From the NCBI GenBank assembly GCA_015680685.1, contig MNCI01015910.1, forward strand, positions 408,875 to 472,874: a stretch of 64,000 nucleotides of DNA, written 5' to 3'. The translations under genes and the position numbers were made by a program. This document shows, piece after piece, positions 21,901 through 30,649 of the stretch (position 1 is its first letter; each line of letters opens with the position of its first letter). Under the pieces are notes generated by a model, which did not search any database, had not been told where the DNA came from, and saw only the letters and a program-made list of their open reading frames with translations. The stretch is from Gnetum montanum. Taxonomy: Eukaryota > Streptophyta > Gnetopsida > Gnetales > Gnetaceae.

Positions 21901-22576
21901 CCCCTGCGTACCGACGCGTCTCTACTCTGGCAACCATAGAAACGCGAACTCCAAAATTCTCCTCTGTTTCTCGGAACATATTCCTGGAAGCTTCTTCATC
22001 AGCAGTGGCTGATCTACCGCTGCTTCACGCCACTTTGAATTCAACGCGCCACGCTCGTTTTTAATGTTTGATGCTCTCACACTCGCAGGTCGCAATCGCC
22101 ATCAACAAACCAAAACGCGATCAGATTTACCTGGCTCGCTCGCTTATTTCGCGAAATCGGAAACTTCCAAACCCCGGTCCTACATGAAAGGAACACGCTC
22201 CACAAAAATGAATAGAATAGACGCAGTCTCAAGCAGATTAGGGTTGAAAGTTCTTGCCGTCCGTAACTACCGCATGTTATGAATTGGGCTGCTTCTTCTG
22301 CTTCTCATTATTCTTTCTGATTCTTGGACCAGGCGGTTGCAGGATCCAACTCCTCCTCTTTATCATTTCCTGAATTTTGCGAAATTTAAAATTTTACTTT
22401 GACTCGGCACTGAACAACGCCCAAATTGCGTGAACGCTTGCTCGGAGCAGGTTTGACAAGACTTTGTCAGACGCCGTGATCACGGCAGGTTAAAACCGTG
22501 AGCAGACTGGGTCAACACACATCATTGTTGAGGTTTGGTTTCTTCTTCGATACGATTCAATAGACGCTGACTGTTT
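21901..22576. other. CpG-rich upstream region, no supported gene
   Basis: The base composition is unlike the retroelement DNA. A short open frame (22064-22282, plus) has no recognisable domain. Nothing more is seen. Confidence 0.3.
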
Positions 22577-22933
22577 CTATGCATTCAACAGACAATGCGA
22601 TCCACACACAGTGAAATCGCGTTGAAAGAAAGAATGGCGCGTTTTGGACGACATTTGTTGCAGGTTTTCATGGAAATCAGACGGATTTTGGATGGCTGTG
22701 CTGCCATCCACGTCAATGCCAGCCTGCTCGGCGTTCCTGCTGTAAAACCTCTCAGTTTCTATTTCTTCTTCCGCGGATGAGAAATGTTTTGCCTGGATTT
22801 TTTCCGAAGATAAAAGAACACGGCATTTTTCTTCTGTAGGCGTAAAAATTGGAGATTTGGACCCGCCGGTTAGCGATTTCCCAGGCCCTTGGATGAGCTG
22901 CAGTTTGTCAGGCACATGCTCCTGTCTTTTCAA
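22577..22933 (-). CDS. unrecognised 118-codon open frame, low-copy region
   Basis: A frame starting MKRQEHVPDKLQL and rich in Ser, Glu and Lys is open over the whole stretch, in DNA with the same richer G+C as the C2/GRAM promoter. No family is recognised and no splice sites or partner exons were fixed. It could be a fragment of a neighbouring gene, an upstream exon, or chance. Confidence 0.2.
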   Translation of the reverse strand: MKRQEHVPDKLQLIQGPGKSLTGGSKSPIFTPTEEKCRVLLSSEKIQAKHFSSAEEEIETERFYSRNAEQAGIDVDGSTAIQNPSDFHENLQQMSSKTRHSFFQRDFTVCGSHCLLNA

Positions 22934-23162
22934 GACTCTGCAACGGTCGCAATCGAAAATCAGCCGCGCTTACTGCATTTGTCTTTTATTTTCTAAACTA
23001 AAGATATCTCTTACTTTTATCGTTTAAATTAAAGGTATTTACAGGTGAAGATCATGGAAGGAAAAGTCCTGCAAAAGTACTACAGGAAACCTTCTTTGAT
23101 ACTGGCTATTAGCACTGTAAACTGTTTCTGTTCACGTAATTGCATTTTGCAAGATGAGAATA

Positions 23163-23194
23163 ACAGAAACAGAAACAGAAACAGAAACAGAAAT
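23163..23194. repeat. (AGAAAC)n microsatellite
   Basis: About five perfect ACAGAA-type hexamer units in a row, ending with an imperfect unit (AAATAG). Confidence 0.9.
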
Positions 23195-23559
23195 AGCATC
23201 ATCATATACAGCAGCGCTGCAAATGGCGCAGACCCTGAGAGCTTCTGTTCTTCGCTGCTTCCGTGCTGGAAGCAAATGATGGATTGGTCTGGTTTTGTTG
23301 TTTTTGCTGTACGCATGTTGTTCTTGGGATGGGCTTTGTTTAAGGATTTTATGTACATGATATAACTTTTTAAGTTACGCAAATTGCATGCGTATGGCAG
23401 CACTGTGTATGCTGAGGTACTCACAGGATCTCGATCTATCTAAAACATGATATTGGGAATGTTGCATACAGCGGCGGAGATCGCAGCTTAGAAACCTCAA
23501 TGCCCAGAAATCAAAGCACTCAAGACCAATGAACCAACCATTGAAAATGAAGCAAAGAC

Positions 23560-23577
23560 TATATATATATATATATA
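23560..23577. repeat. (TA)n microsatellite
   Basis: Nine TA dinucleotides in a row. Confidence 0.9.
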
Positions 23578-23787
23578 ACAAACCATAACTTGGCTGTGTT
23601 GGAGTACTGACTACAAATAGCGCCGGGCTGTCTCATCCCATGATTGAAATCGGATCGGTCAGCATCTTGGAAAAATCTTTGAAGAAATCAGTGTAAGAAT
23701 CAGATTAAACTAGTCAATAATAGCAAAATAGAGCGGCTGTATTCACCTATGTTGGTGGCTGCATTTTATAATTTTTTTCATCTAAGA

Positions 23788-24003
23788 CAATAAACAATAT
23801 AGTCAACTTAAAAAGTCAATAAACAATAAACAATAAATATAAAAATTTTAGTTTTCCATTGGCATCAGAATTAGCAATAAACAATATAGTCAACTTAAAA
23901 AGTCAATAAAAATATACCATAAATATAAAAATTTTAGTTTTCCATTGGCATCAGAATTAGCAATAAACAATATAGTCAACTTAAAAAGTCAATAAAAATA
24001 TAA
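23788..24003. repeat. 86/87-bp tandem repeat, about 2.5 copies
   Basis: Copies start at 23788, 23875 and 23961 with CAATAAACAATATAGTCAAC. Each full copy also contains TTTTCCATTGGCATCAGAAT. Copies 1 and 2 differ mainly by a few bases near AATAAACAATAAA versus AATATACCATAAA. The third copy is partial. The near identity suggests recent duplication. Confidence 0.9.
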
Positions 24004-24107
24004 CACTATTTTGAATTAGCTTCAATGTTGCATTGTGGTATATCCCAAACCTAGCCATTAATTGAAGATTTCTTCTCAAACTTGCATGGTGTCAACTAAC
24101 ATTGTTG

Positions 24108-24130
24108 TTGTCTTCTGCCAGAAGGGCAAC
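24108..24130. repeat. flanking direct repeat, left copy (chromovirus)
   Basis: TTGTCTTCTGCC then AGAAGGGCAAC, ending two bases before the LTR. The right copy at 27691-27714 has TTGTCTTCTGCC then GGGTAGGGCAAC. At 23-24 bases it is far longer than the usual 4-6 base target-site duplication. Confidence 0.7.
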
Positions 24131-24132
24131 TG

Positions 24133-24740
24133 TGTCACTGGGTGAATCGTAGCGGCTAATTTTTCTCACCAAGTGATAGTGCTAAGTGCCCCAACTTATC
24201 CAGCTACTCGCAATGAATGCACAACAATGCTCAAGCTTAATAGAAACACGCTTACAGGAAAACTCCCAACCTTTACTCTCAAAGGAATATGTTACAACAC
24301 GCACAAGAGGTTCTCCCAATGTGAGCCACCTCTTGCTTTTATAGGCGCAAGCGTACACGGCCTTGCTAGTGCACCCCCATGATTAGCGTTACAAACACAT
24401 CACTTGCATCTCCAAAGAGTATGCACGTAACCCCTTTGCATGCGCTACATCTAGGTGAACCCAAGTGTAGTCCCTTCGCATGCGTCACACCTAGCTTCCT
24501 CTAGATATGCATGCCCTACATCTCAGCAAACCCAGTTGTAGTCCCCAACCATGCGTCACACCTAGCTTCCTCTAGATGTGCATGCGCTACATCTGGGCAA
24601 ACCCAGTTGTAGTCCCCTCGCATGCGTCACACCAAGCTCTGCCTGGTGGTACTATATGTCTTTCCACACTCCGAGTGTGGACCAACCTTAGCTCATGCAC
24701 GCCTGCACGCAAGCCTTGGCATCAAAAGCTCAAAGGGTCA
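24133..24740 (-). repeat. 3' LTR of chromovirus with three 71-bp units
   Basis: On the minus strand it starts TGACCCTTTGAGC after a GGGGGAGGG polypurine run and ends GTGACA. It matches the other LTR along its length but holds only three copies of the 71-bp unit (24441-24640), which explains most of the 130-base length difference. Confidence 0.85.
24441..24640. repeat. 71-bp tandem repeat inside left LTR, 3 copies
   Basis: GTAGTCCC words occur at 24467, 24538 and 24609, exactly 71 bases apart. Each unit contains ATGCGTCACACCTAGCTTCC and CATGCGCTACATCT, both rich in CATGCG palindromic words. Confidence 0.9.
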
Positions 24741-24964
24741 TGACAAACCCTCCCCCACCGAATGAGTAGTCCAACGTCCTCGTCGGAAGTCCCTCTGAGT
24801 AGGAGTTGGATCAACTCCTCGTCACATTCCCATGTGGCATCCATTTCACTATCGTCCTTCACCTGGAACAAGTAGTTGGTGCATCGATTCCTTCGACTCA
24901 CACCCTTGATACGATGGCTAAGAATCCTCTCAACCGTTCTTTGAAATTCCATTCGACTCAGCAA
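24722..24964 (-). pseudogene. chromodomain-like C-terminus of pol (chromovirus)
   Basis: The open frame reads VERILSHRIKGVSRRNR, then NYLFQVKDDSEMDATWE, which follows the chromodomain pattern of plant chromoviruses (IL-HR, Y-V-W/K, E-ATWE). In live elements this domain guides integrase to heterochromatin. Here it stands about 170 bases after the protease with no integrase, so a deletion joined the two. The central Trp position of the motif reads Val-Lys, so some decay is possible. Confidence 0.65.
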
Positions 24965-25134
24965 ATTCGCTGCCTGGTTCTCCTAACCAGATCAATGAAC
25001 CCAATCAAAATCGAACTTTGTAAGGTACTTCGACACCTTGCTTGCTTCTCTGGAGAGCACCAGTTCTCCATACGGGGTCTCCAAAGGTTGAAGGTAGCCA
25101 AGCTTTCAATAGCTCCCGCAACTGCCTCCACAAT

Positions 25135-25995
25135 TCATCCCACTCCATGGGGAACGTACAATATGGAACACTCACGAGCACTCTTGCCCCTGGTTCCACC
25201 TCTATCCGGATATGGAACACTCACAGACAACCTCGCCCCTGGTTCCAACCCTATCCGATGGTCTACCTTCCTCCTGAAAGGTAAGACCTTGGCCAGCCTT
25301 AATGGCATCACATCTGCAGATCCCATTAGCAGATTCCCCACACAATTGGGAACGTCCATTGTCTGGTTCTCCTTGATCTCTACCAAGGCACCCAGCACAG
25401 TAACTTCATCTCGTTTTACCCCCGAATTCATTTGAGCTACCGATTGAAACATCAGTTTGGGCTCCTTACATTTGATAGGAATAAAATTGGGTTGCCTTTC
25501 ATCGGCAATCAACATTCCCCCCAAGTGTGGTGCCACTAAAGCTTTGGCTCTTACAAAGAATTCGACGCCCAAAATCAACTCAAAGTCATCTAAAGAGACA
25601 ACAACAAAATTACAATCGTCCTTCCAAAGACCAACTCTGAGAGGAAAAGAGATCACACCATGAACTGGCTGTGCCCCCAAGTTCACAACCTTGACCTTGC
25701 TTTGGTTCTTGGCGACGGTCAAGCCAAGGTTCTCCACCAACCACTGGGATGCGAAGTTGTTCATTGCTCCCGTATCCATCATTGCGGTTACCTTCTATCC
25801 ATTAAGAAAGACCTCAATGAACATCATCTCATTGGGTGGAATGGACTTCTAGCAAGAAAGGGTATTCAACAACTGTAACAGATTGCACCTCGCGTTGCTG
25901 CAATCTCCCTCAGACTCCTCCTGAAGTTTGAGAGTTGTGAGCCTCTCTCTCAAAGGGCAATCACGAGCTCGATGTGGTCCGTCACAAATGAAGCA
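25135..25995 (-). pseudogene. zinc knuckle and aspartic protease (chromovirus)
   Basis: The knuckle CFICDGPHRARDC lies at 25995-25957 in the same frame as the protease. After one or two stops the frame gives MMDTGAMNNFASQWL with catalytic Asp-Thr-Gly at about 25776-25768, then DDFELILGVEFFVRAKALV with the usual flap and ILG motif. It is the best preserved protease of the window, though the frame ends at 25135 without passing into RT. Confidence 0.8.
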
Positions 25996-26465
25996 CCCAT
26001 ATGAGAATTTCTTCTCTTGGGAGGCCCCATCTCCCTTGGGTTTGGAGGATGCCCCCTCCTTAGTCTTGTCTTTCGGGCCTCGATGCTATTTTCCTCCATT
26101 CTTGCCCTCATCTTGGGGCTTCTTCCGCTCTGAATTGGATCCAGAATTGCCCGTTTGAAATCAACCAAGCCATTCGCAGCAGCTATGGCCATTGGCAAAT
26201 TTTTCACATTCTGCCTTCTCAGCTCTGCCTGAGCCCACGACTGCAACCCTGAAAAGAAGTTAAATAACTTATCCTCATCAAACATATTTTTGATGTCTAG
26301 TATCAAAGAACTGAATTTCTTGACGTATTCGAGCAAGGTAGTGGTGTGTCTCAGATTTTTGAGGGGCTCCCGTGCCACCCATGCGGCATTCAGAGGAAGA
26401 AACTGATCCTTCAGCTCCTTTCTCAACACCTCCCACGTTGTGATTTGAGGACAACCGGCACTCAC
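25950..26465 (-). pseudogene. Gag core domain (chromovirus)
   Basis: A 171-codon open frame reads TWEVLRKELKDQFLPLNAAW, LKNLRHTTTLLEYVKKFSSL and FNFFSGLQSWAQAELRRQN, the Retrotrans_gag fold of plant chromoviruses. A frameshift near 26060 moves the knuckle into another frame. Gag continues upstream to about 26650 in broken form. Confidence 0.75.
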
Positions 26466-26939
26466 ATCGTTCTCCAGCTATGTCCTCCACTAGAGCTTTG
26501 CATCTTCCACAAGATACATGCTCGTTATCGTAACCCTTTGGTCCTCAGGAACATGAGCAACACAAAAGTATTGCTCCATGTCCCATAAGAAGTTTTTCAA
26601 CTCCTTTGCATTTCGGCTTCCTCCAAACTGTTTTGGCTCCAGCACTTTCAATTTGGAGGTGTTCGAGATCCACTAGCATTTGAAGATCTTGCAACGATCT
26701 TCTTTAATAATGCAAGGTCATCTTCAAGGGATGACAAACGTACCTTTACGCTCTCGATCTCGCCAACATGAGATTCGAGTTCACTTTGCACAACATCATT
26801 GTTTTGCTACAATTCATTAATCTCATTATGGTGCAGAACCACCTGGTTTGTAAGGGATCGAGCATTAGGAGCAAGAGCTCCAATCAACGCTTCCAAAACA
26901 GCAATGTGCTCAGCAAAGTCCTCCATCACAAACAACGTT

Positions 26940-26951
26940 GCTCCGATACCA
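26940..26951 (-). promoter_or_regulatory. primer binding site, initiator Met tRNA type (chromovirus)
   Basis: TGGTATCGGAGC two bases after the 5' LTR end (minus). It differs at one position from TGGTATCAGAGC, the usual plant PBS complementary to the 3' end of initiator tRNA-Met. Confidence 0.85.
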
Positions 26952-26953
26952 AC

Positions 26954-27692
26954 TGTCACCGGGTGAATCGCAGCGGCTAATTTTTCTCACCAGGTGATAG
27001 TGCTAAGTGCCCTAACTTAGCCAACTACTCGCAACGAATGCACAATGATGCTCAAGCTCAACAGAAACATGCTTACAAGAAAACTCCCAACCTTTACTCT
27101 TAAAGGAATATGTTACAACACACATAGGAGGTTCTCCCAATGTGAGCCACCTCCTGTTTTTATAGGCGTGAGTGTACCCCGCCTTACGAGTGCACTCCTA
27201 TGACTAGCGTTACAAACACATCACTTGCATCTCCAAAGGGTATGCACGTAACCCCTTTGCATGCGCTACATTTAGGCGAATCCAGTTGTAGTCCCCTCGC
27301 ATGGGTCGCACCTGGCTTCCTCTAGATGTGCATGCGCTACATCTAGGCAAACCTAGTTGTAGTCCCCTCGCATGCGTCACACCTGGCTTCCTCTAGATGT
27401 GCATGTGCTACATTTGGGCAAACCCAATTGTAGTCCCCTCACATGCATCGCACCTAGCTATGCATGCACTACATATGGGCAAACCCAGTTGTAGTCCCCT
27501 CACATGCGTCGCACCTAGCTTCCTCTAGATGTGCATGAGCTACATCTGGGCAAACCCAGTTGTAGTCCCCTCACATGCATTGCACCTTGCTCCCCCTGGC
27601 AGTACCAGATGTCTTTCCACACTTCGGGTGTGGACCAACCTTAGCTCACGCACGCCTGCACGCAAGCCTTGGCATCAAAAGCTCAAAGGGTT
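26954..27692 (-). repeat. 5' LTR of chromovirus with five 71-bp units
   Basis: About 738 bases; ends GGTGACA before the PBS. GTAGTCCC words at 27288, 27359, 27430, 27491 and 27562 mark five units, four of them 71 bases apart and one shortened by 10. Otherwise it is colinear with the left LTR. Confidence 0.85.
27259..27600. repeat. 71-bp tandem repeat inside right LTR, 5 copies
   Basis: Same unit as at 24441-24640. One copy lacks the CTTCCTCTAGATG segment. Many sites differ between copies at CpG positions. Confidence 0.9.
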
Positions 27693-28440
27693 GTCTTCTG
27701 CCGGGTAGGGCAACCATCCAAACAACTTTGAAAACTATTGTAGCTTGCTTATAATTTTTATTTTATCTCAGTATCTATGCCTTTTAATTTTTTATTTCAT
27801 TTGTTTGTTCCACATCCCAAAGGAGAATGTTTTCAAAATTCACTCCAAGAAGTAAGGAATCCTACACTTCCTTTTATACAAAACCTTGAAGTGTCATTTT
27901 AAAAGGAGTGGTTTTATCTTCAAAAGAATACCACTTCCACTTCTCCCCACTTTCCTCCCCTACACCCTTATGCTTCCTTTCAATACTTCTATACAATTCC
28001 TGTCGCACTTTATTTCGATACCTTCTTCCTTTCACTACTGCCAAGAAACTTTAAAAAAGAATTTTATCTTAAAAGAGGATAAGTACACTTCCTTAATACT
28101 TTCATAAAACTAATAAAAGAACTTACAGAAGAATTGTTCACTAATGCTAAGAAGCTTTTAAAAGGAATTTTATCTTAAAACAAGATAAGTACACTTCCTT
28201 AAGACTTCCATAGAACTTATAAAAAAAATTTCACTACTACTAAGAAACTTTTAAAAGGAAATTTATCTTAAAACAGGATAAGTACGCTTCCTTAAGACTT
28301 CCATAGAATTTATAAAACTTATAAAAGAATTTTTTTTCTTAGATAATCCTATAATTCATGAATTATCTAATATCTCATCTTTATCCTTACAAGTCCTCAA
28401 AGAAGGATCATTTTATTCTATAATTAACCTTAAAAGCAAA
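27693..28440. other. AT-rich stretch with a three-copy 93-106 bp tandem repeat
   Basis: Units begin near 28037, 28144 and 28237. GATAAGTAC occurs at 28078, 28184 and 28277, with CTTCCTTAAGACTTCCATAG in copies 2 and 3. No coding frame is supported. Confidence 0.7.
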
Positions 28441-28893
28441 TCATTTGGGAATGAACATGACTAGTTTCAAGTGTAAACACGTATTCACTTGATAATCCCA
28501 GTAATGCTATTGTTTGGTTCACTTAGTAGAATAACACTTGGTAATCCTAGCAGTGGATACATGAGTTTAGAACATGTACAACAAGTTAGAAACAAACATT
28601 CATTATCCTTAGTTTAGCTTAGAATTTAATTTTATCATTAATTATATTAAATAATTAATTTCTATGTTATTGATTAGTTTAGTTCAAGGCTTTAACAACA
28701 TCATAATCATATGCCTCACTTGGGATTAAACCATACATGATAGAGCTACCACTAGTCCAAGTGGAAGATAGCAATCTATGATCAACACTTAATGATCTAG
28801 ATACCATACCAGTCCCATCCATGGAATTTGACCAAATTGCACATGAACACTTGTGATCTATATGGTTAGGCATAGGTGACTCTCACTACTCAT
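28441..28893 (+). repeat. LTR fragment (3' part), Athila/Tat-like family
   Basis: It matches the downstream two thirds of the LTR at 45444-46335 (GAACATGACTAGTTT, GGTAATCCTAGCAGTGG, ATATGGTTAGGCATAGG) and ends ACTACTCATTA. U3 and the 5' edge are missing and no internal element sequence follows. Confidence 0.75.
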
Positions 28894-29149
28894 TAATAAT
28901 CTTCAATAGTTTTAACAACTTTATCATGTAATTATGATATTCATTGTTTGCCACATTGAGGCCTACTTGCAACTATCATATTAATTGTTATCTATAGTCA
29001 AGCAAACTTAGCATTAGTTGCTTTCACAATCAAGTGTAATTACCAAATCAACAAACACTGTAGAAATAAGTTAGTAATATTTTAAAAAATCTTTTCACAT
29101 ATAAATGACATAAACTGTGCAAACTAAGAAGATAGAAGAAGAATATTTT
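28894..29149. other. AT-rich stretch, nothing recognised
   Basis: No coding frame or repeat seen between two LTR fragments. Confidence 0.3.
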
Positions 29150-29604
29150 TTTAAGAAAATAAACATATTAACATTAACGTTGATTCTATTTTCATAAAAA
29201 TAGTAATGAAAAGTGTTTTGATTGACTACATCAATGCATTAGCATTAACATATCCCTTCTTGCATCAATGCATTAGCGTTGATTTAATTCACATAAACAC
29301 CTACATAAATTGGTGTAGTTTTTTCTTTTGTGAAAGTTAGAATATTTTTTCCTTTGAGTGTTCATCGTGTGGATTAAGTAGATTGTATAGAGTTTTATTT
29401 TTAAGTGCATAATGTACATAGGAACACTGGCATGATAACAATAAAATCAAGATTTATTCCACTATTGTAGCACTTGGCTAATAGTTTAATTTTATTTCTT
29501 GTAATTTACTTTAATTGTTCCTTTACTTTCCATGCAATTAGTTAAGTATTTGATTCCATTGCATTTAGTGAATTCGCATGAGTACAACCAATTTCTATGA
29601 TAGA
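29150..29604 (+). repeat. LTR fragment split by element C, left part
   Basis: U3 words CATCAATGCATTAGCGTTGA and a downstream CAATAAAATCAAGAT match family LTRs. The match stops at 29604 and resumes at 42899. The five bases ATAGA at 29600-29604 are repeated at 42894-42898, so element C inserted here. Confidence 0.7.
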
Positions 29605-30507
29605 TGATAAGCGACAAGGTACCCCTATGCCCGACCATATGAATCACAAAGCATTCATGCACAATCCAGTCGAATTTCGTGGACTTTGTAGTTTCCGATG
29701 CACTAGTTTTCTAGGAAGTGAATCTTGTCTCAAGGTCAATCATTGTCTTCCCAATTACACTTGTGACGTACACTAGTATGGTTAAGTGTAATTGAGACAT
29801 CTGATTTTTATCATTTTGTATTTTATGGTTTTGGTGTTTAAAGAGAGATAAAGTAATTTGATTAGCTAATTTAATTTAACTAATTAACTAATATCTAACT
29901 AGTCATAACATAAGCACTTGGTCCCACTTTCTATACACATCTTGAACCCACATATCCACTACTAGGCTACCAAGCACTACGCTACTTGGCGTACCAAGCA
30001 ATAACGTTGTTGGGATTACCAAGCGAATACATGTTACACTCAAAGCAGTCGTACTTATGTATTTAGTCTATCTAGCTTAATTATCTTAATTAGCTTAATT
30101 ATTGGAAAACATTGAATAAGAAATTGAAAGCGTTAAATGCATAAATGAAGTATTTAATCTATCCAGAATGTTGCAAGGTTTATCAGAAAGCTCATCTTTA
30201 TTGTCATACACACCGTTGTGCTTAGGTACAACAATGCTCGAATAAAGATCCATACACTCAATGACTCCTACTACGGGCACTCTGAAGAAAAATTCTAACT
30301 TTCAAATGAGCAAACTGCAAGAGCTTCGCTACCTCTAAAATATCTATTGCCATAAATGTGGCTGGTGGGCACATATTTATAGCCAAATATAGACACTATG
30401 TTGACAAGTCCTCATCAACGCATGATACAATGCATCAACAAGGCCTCATTGACGAGGCCTAATTGATGAGGCCTCGTTGATGCAGCCGACAAAACTACAA
30501 CTCATCA
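29605..30507 (-). repeat. 3' LTR of element C (GGCCTCATCGA-type U3)
   Basis: The minus strand starts TGATGAGTTGTAG after a polypurine tract and ends GCTTATCA. U3 holds four AGGCCTC..TCAA/TTGATG words in tandem, then TATA box GGCTATAAATATG (about 30395-30380). Confidence 0.9.
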
Positions 30508-30521
30508 TACCCCCACAATTG
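30508..30521 (-). promoter_or_regulatory. terminal polypurine tract (element C)
   Basis: The minus strand reads CAATTGTGGGGGTA directly before the LTR start. Confidence 0.75.
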
Positions 30522-30649
30522 AATGAAAACTTGTCCTTGAGTTCTTTTACAAAATTGGGAAGGTATGGGATTATTGACTGACTTTTCTCAAACAAAACAA
30601 ATTGATTGACTTGACAAAAAATGAAGTGCCCGAGGTGTATGGATCAATA

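Larger units (their letters stand above)
22934..23787. other. intergenic stretch with two microsatellites
   Basis: No supported gene. It holds an (AGAAAC)n run at 23163-23194 and a (TA)n run at 23560-23577. Small frames on both strands look incidental. Confidence 0.4.
24133..27692 (-). mobile_element. deleted chromovirus (Ty3/gypsy): LTR-gag-PR-chromodomain-LTR
   Basis: Two LTRs (24133-24740 and 26954-27692) enclose about 2.2 kb. On the minus strand the order is PBS, gag, zinc knuckle, protease, chromodomain-like end, polypurine tract. RT, RNase H and integrase (usually over 2.5 kb) are absent between protease and the chromodomain. The PBS TGGTATCGGAGC differs by one base from the usual initiator-Met PBS. 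The GC content is higher and the stops fewer than in the Athila/Tat-like elements, so this copy is probably younger. It is a non-autonomous derivative of a chromovirus. Confidence 0.85.

Noticed and set aside
23080-23424. 114-codon minus and 106-codon plus frames around the hexamer repeat
   Set aside because: Both run through the (AGAAAC)n microsatellite and owe much of their length to it; no domain.
24806-25435. 209-codon plus-strand open frame
   Set aside because: Antisense shadow of the chromovirus protease and its downstream frame on the minus strand; no family likeness of its own.
27259-27600. CRISPR-like array from regular 71-bp repeats
   Set aside because: The units are contiguous, imperfect, without spacers, and lie inside an LTR of a plant retrotransposon.
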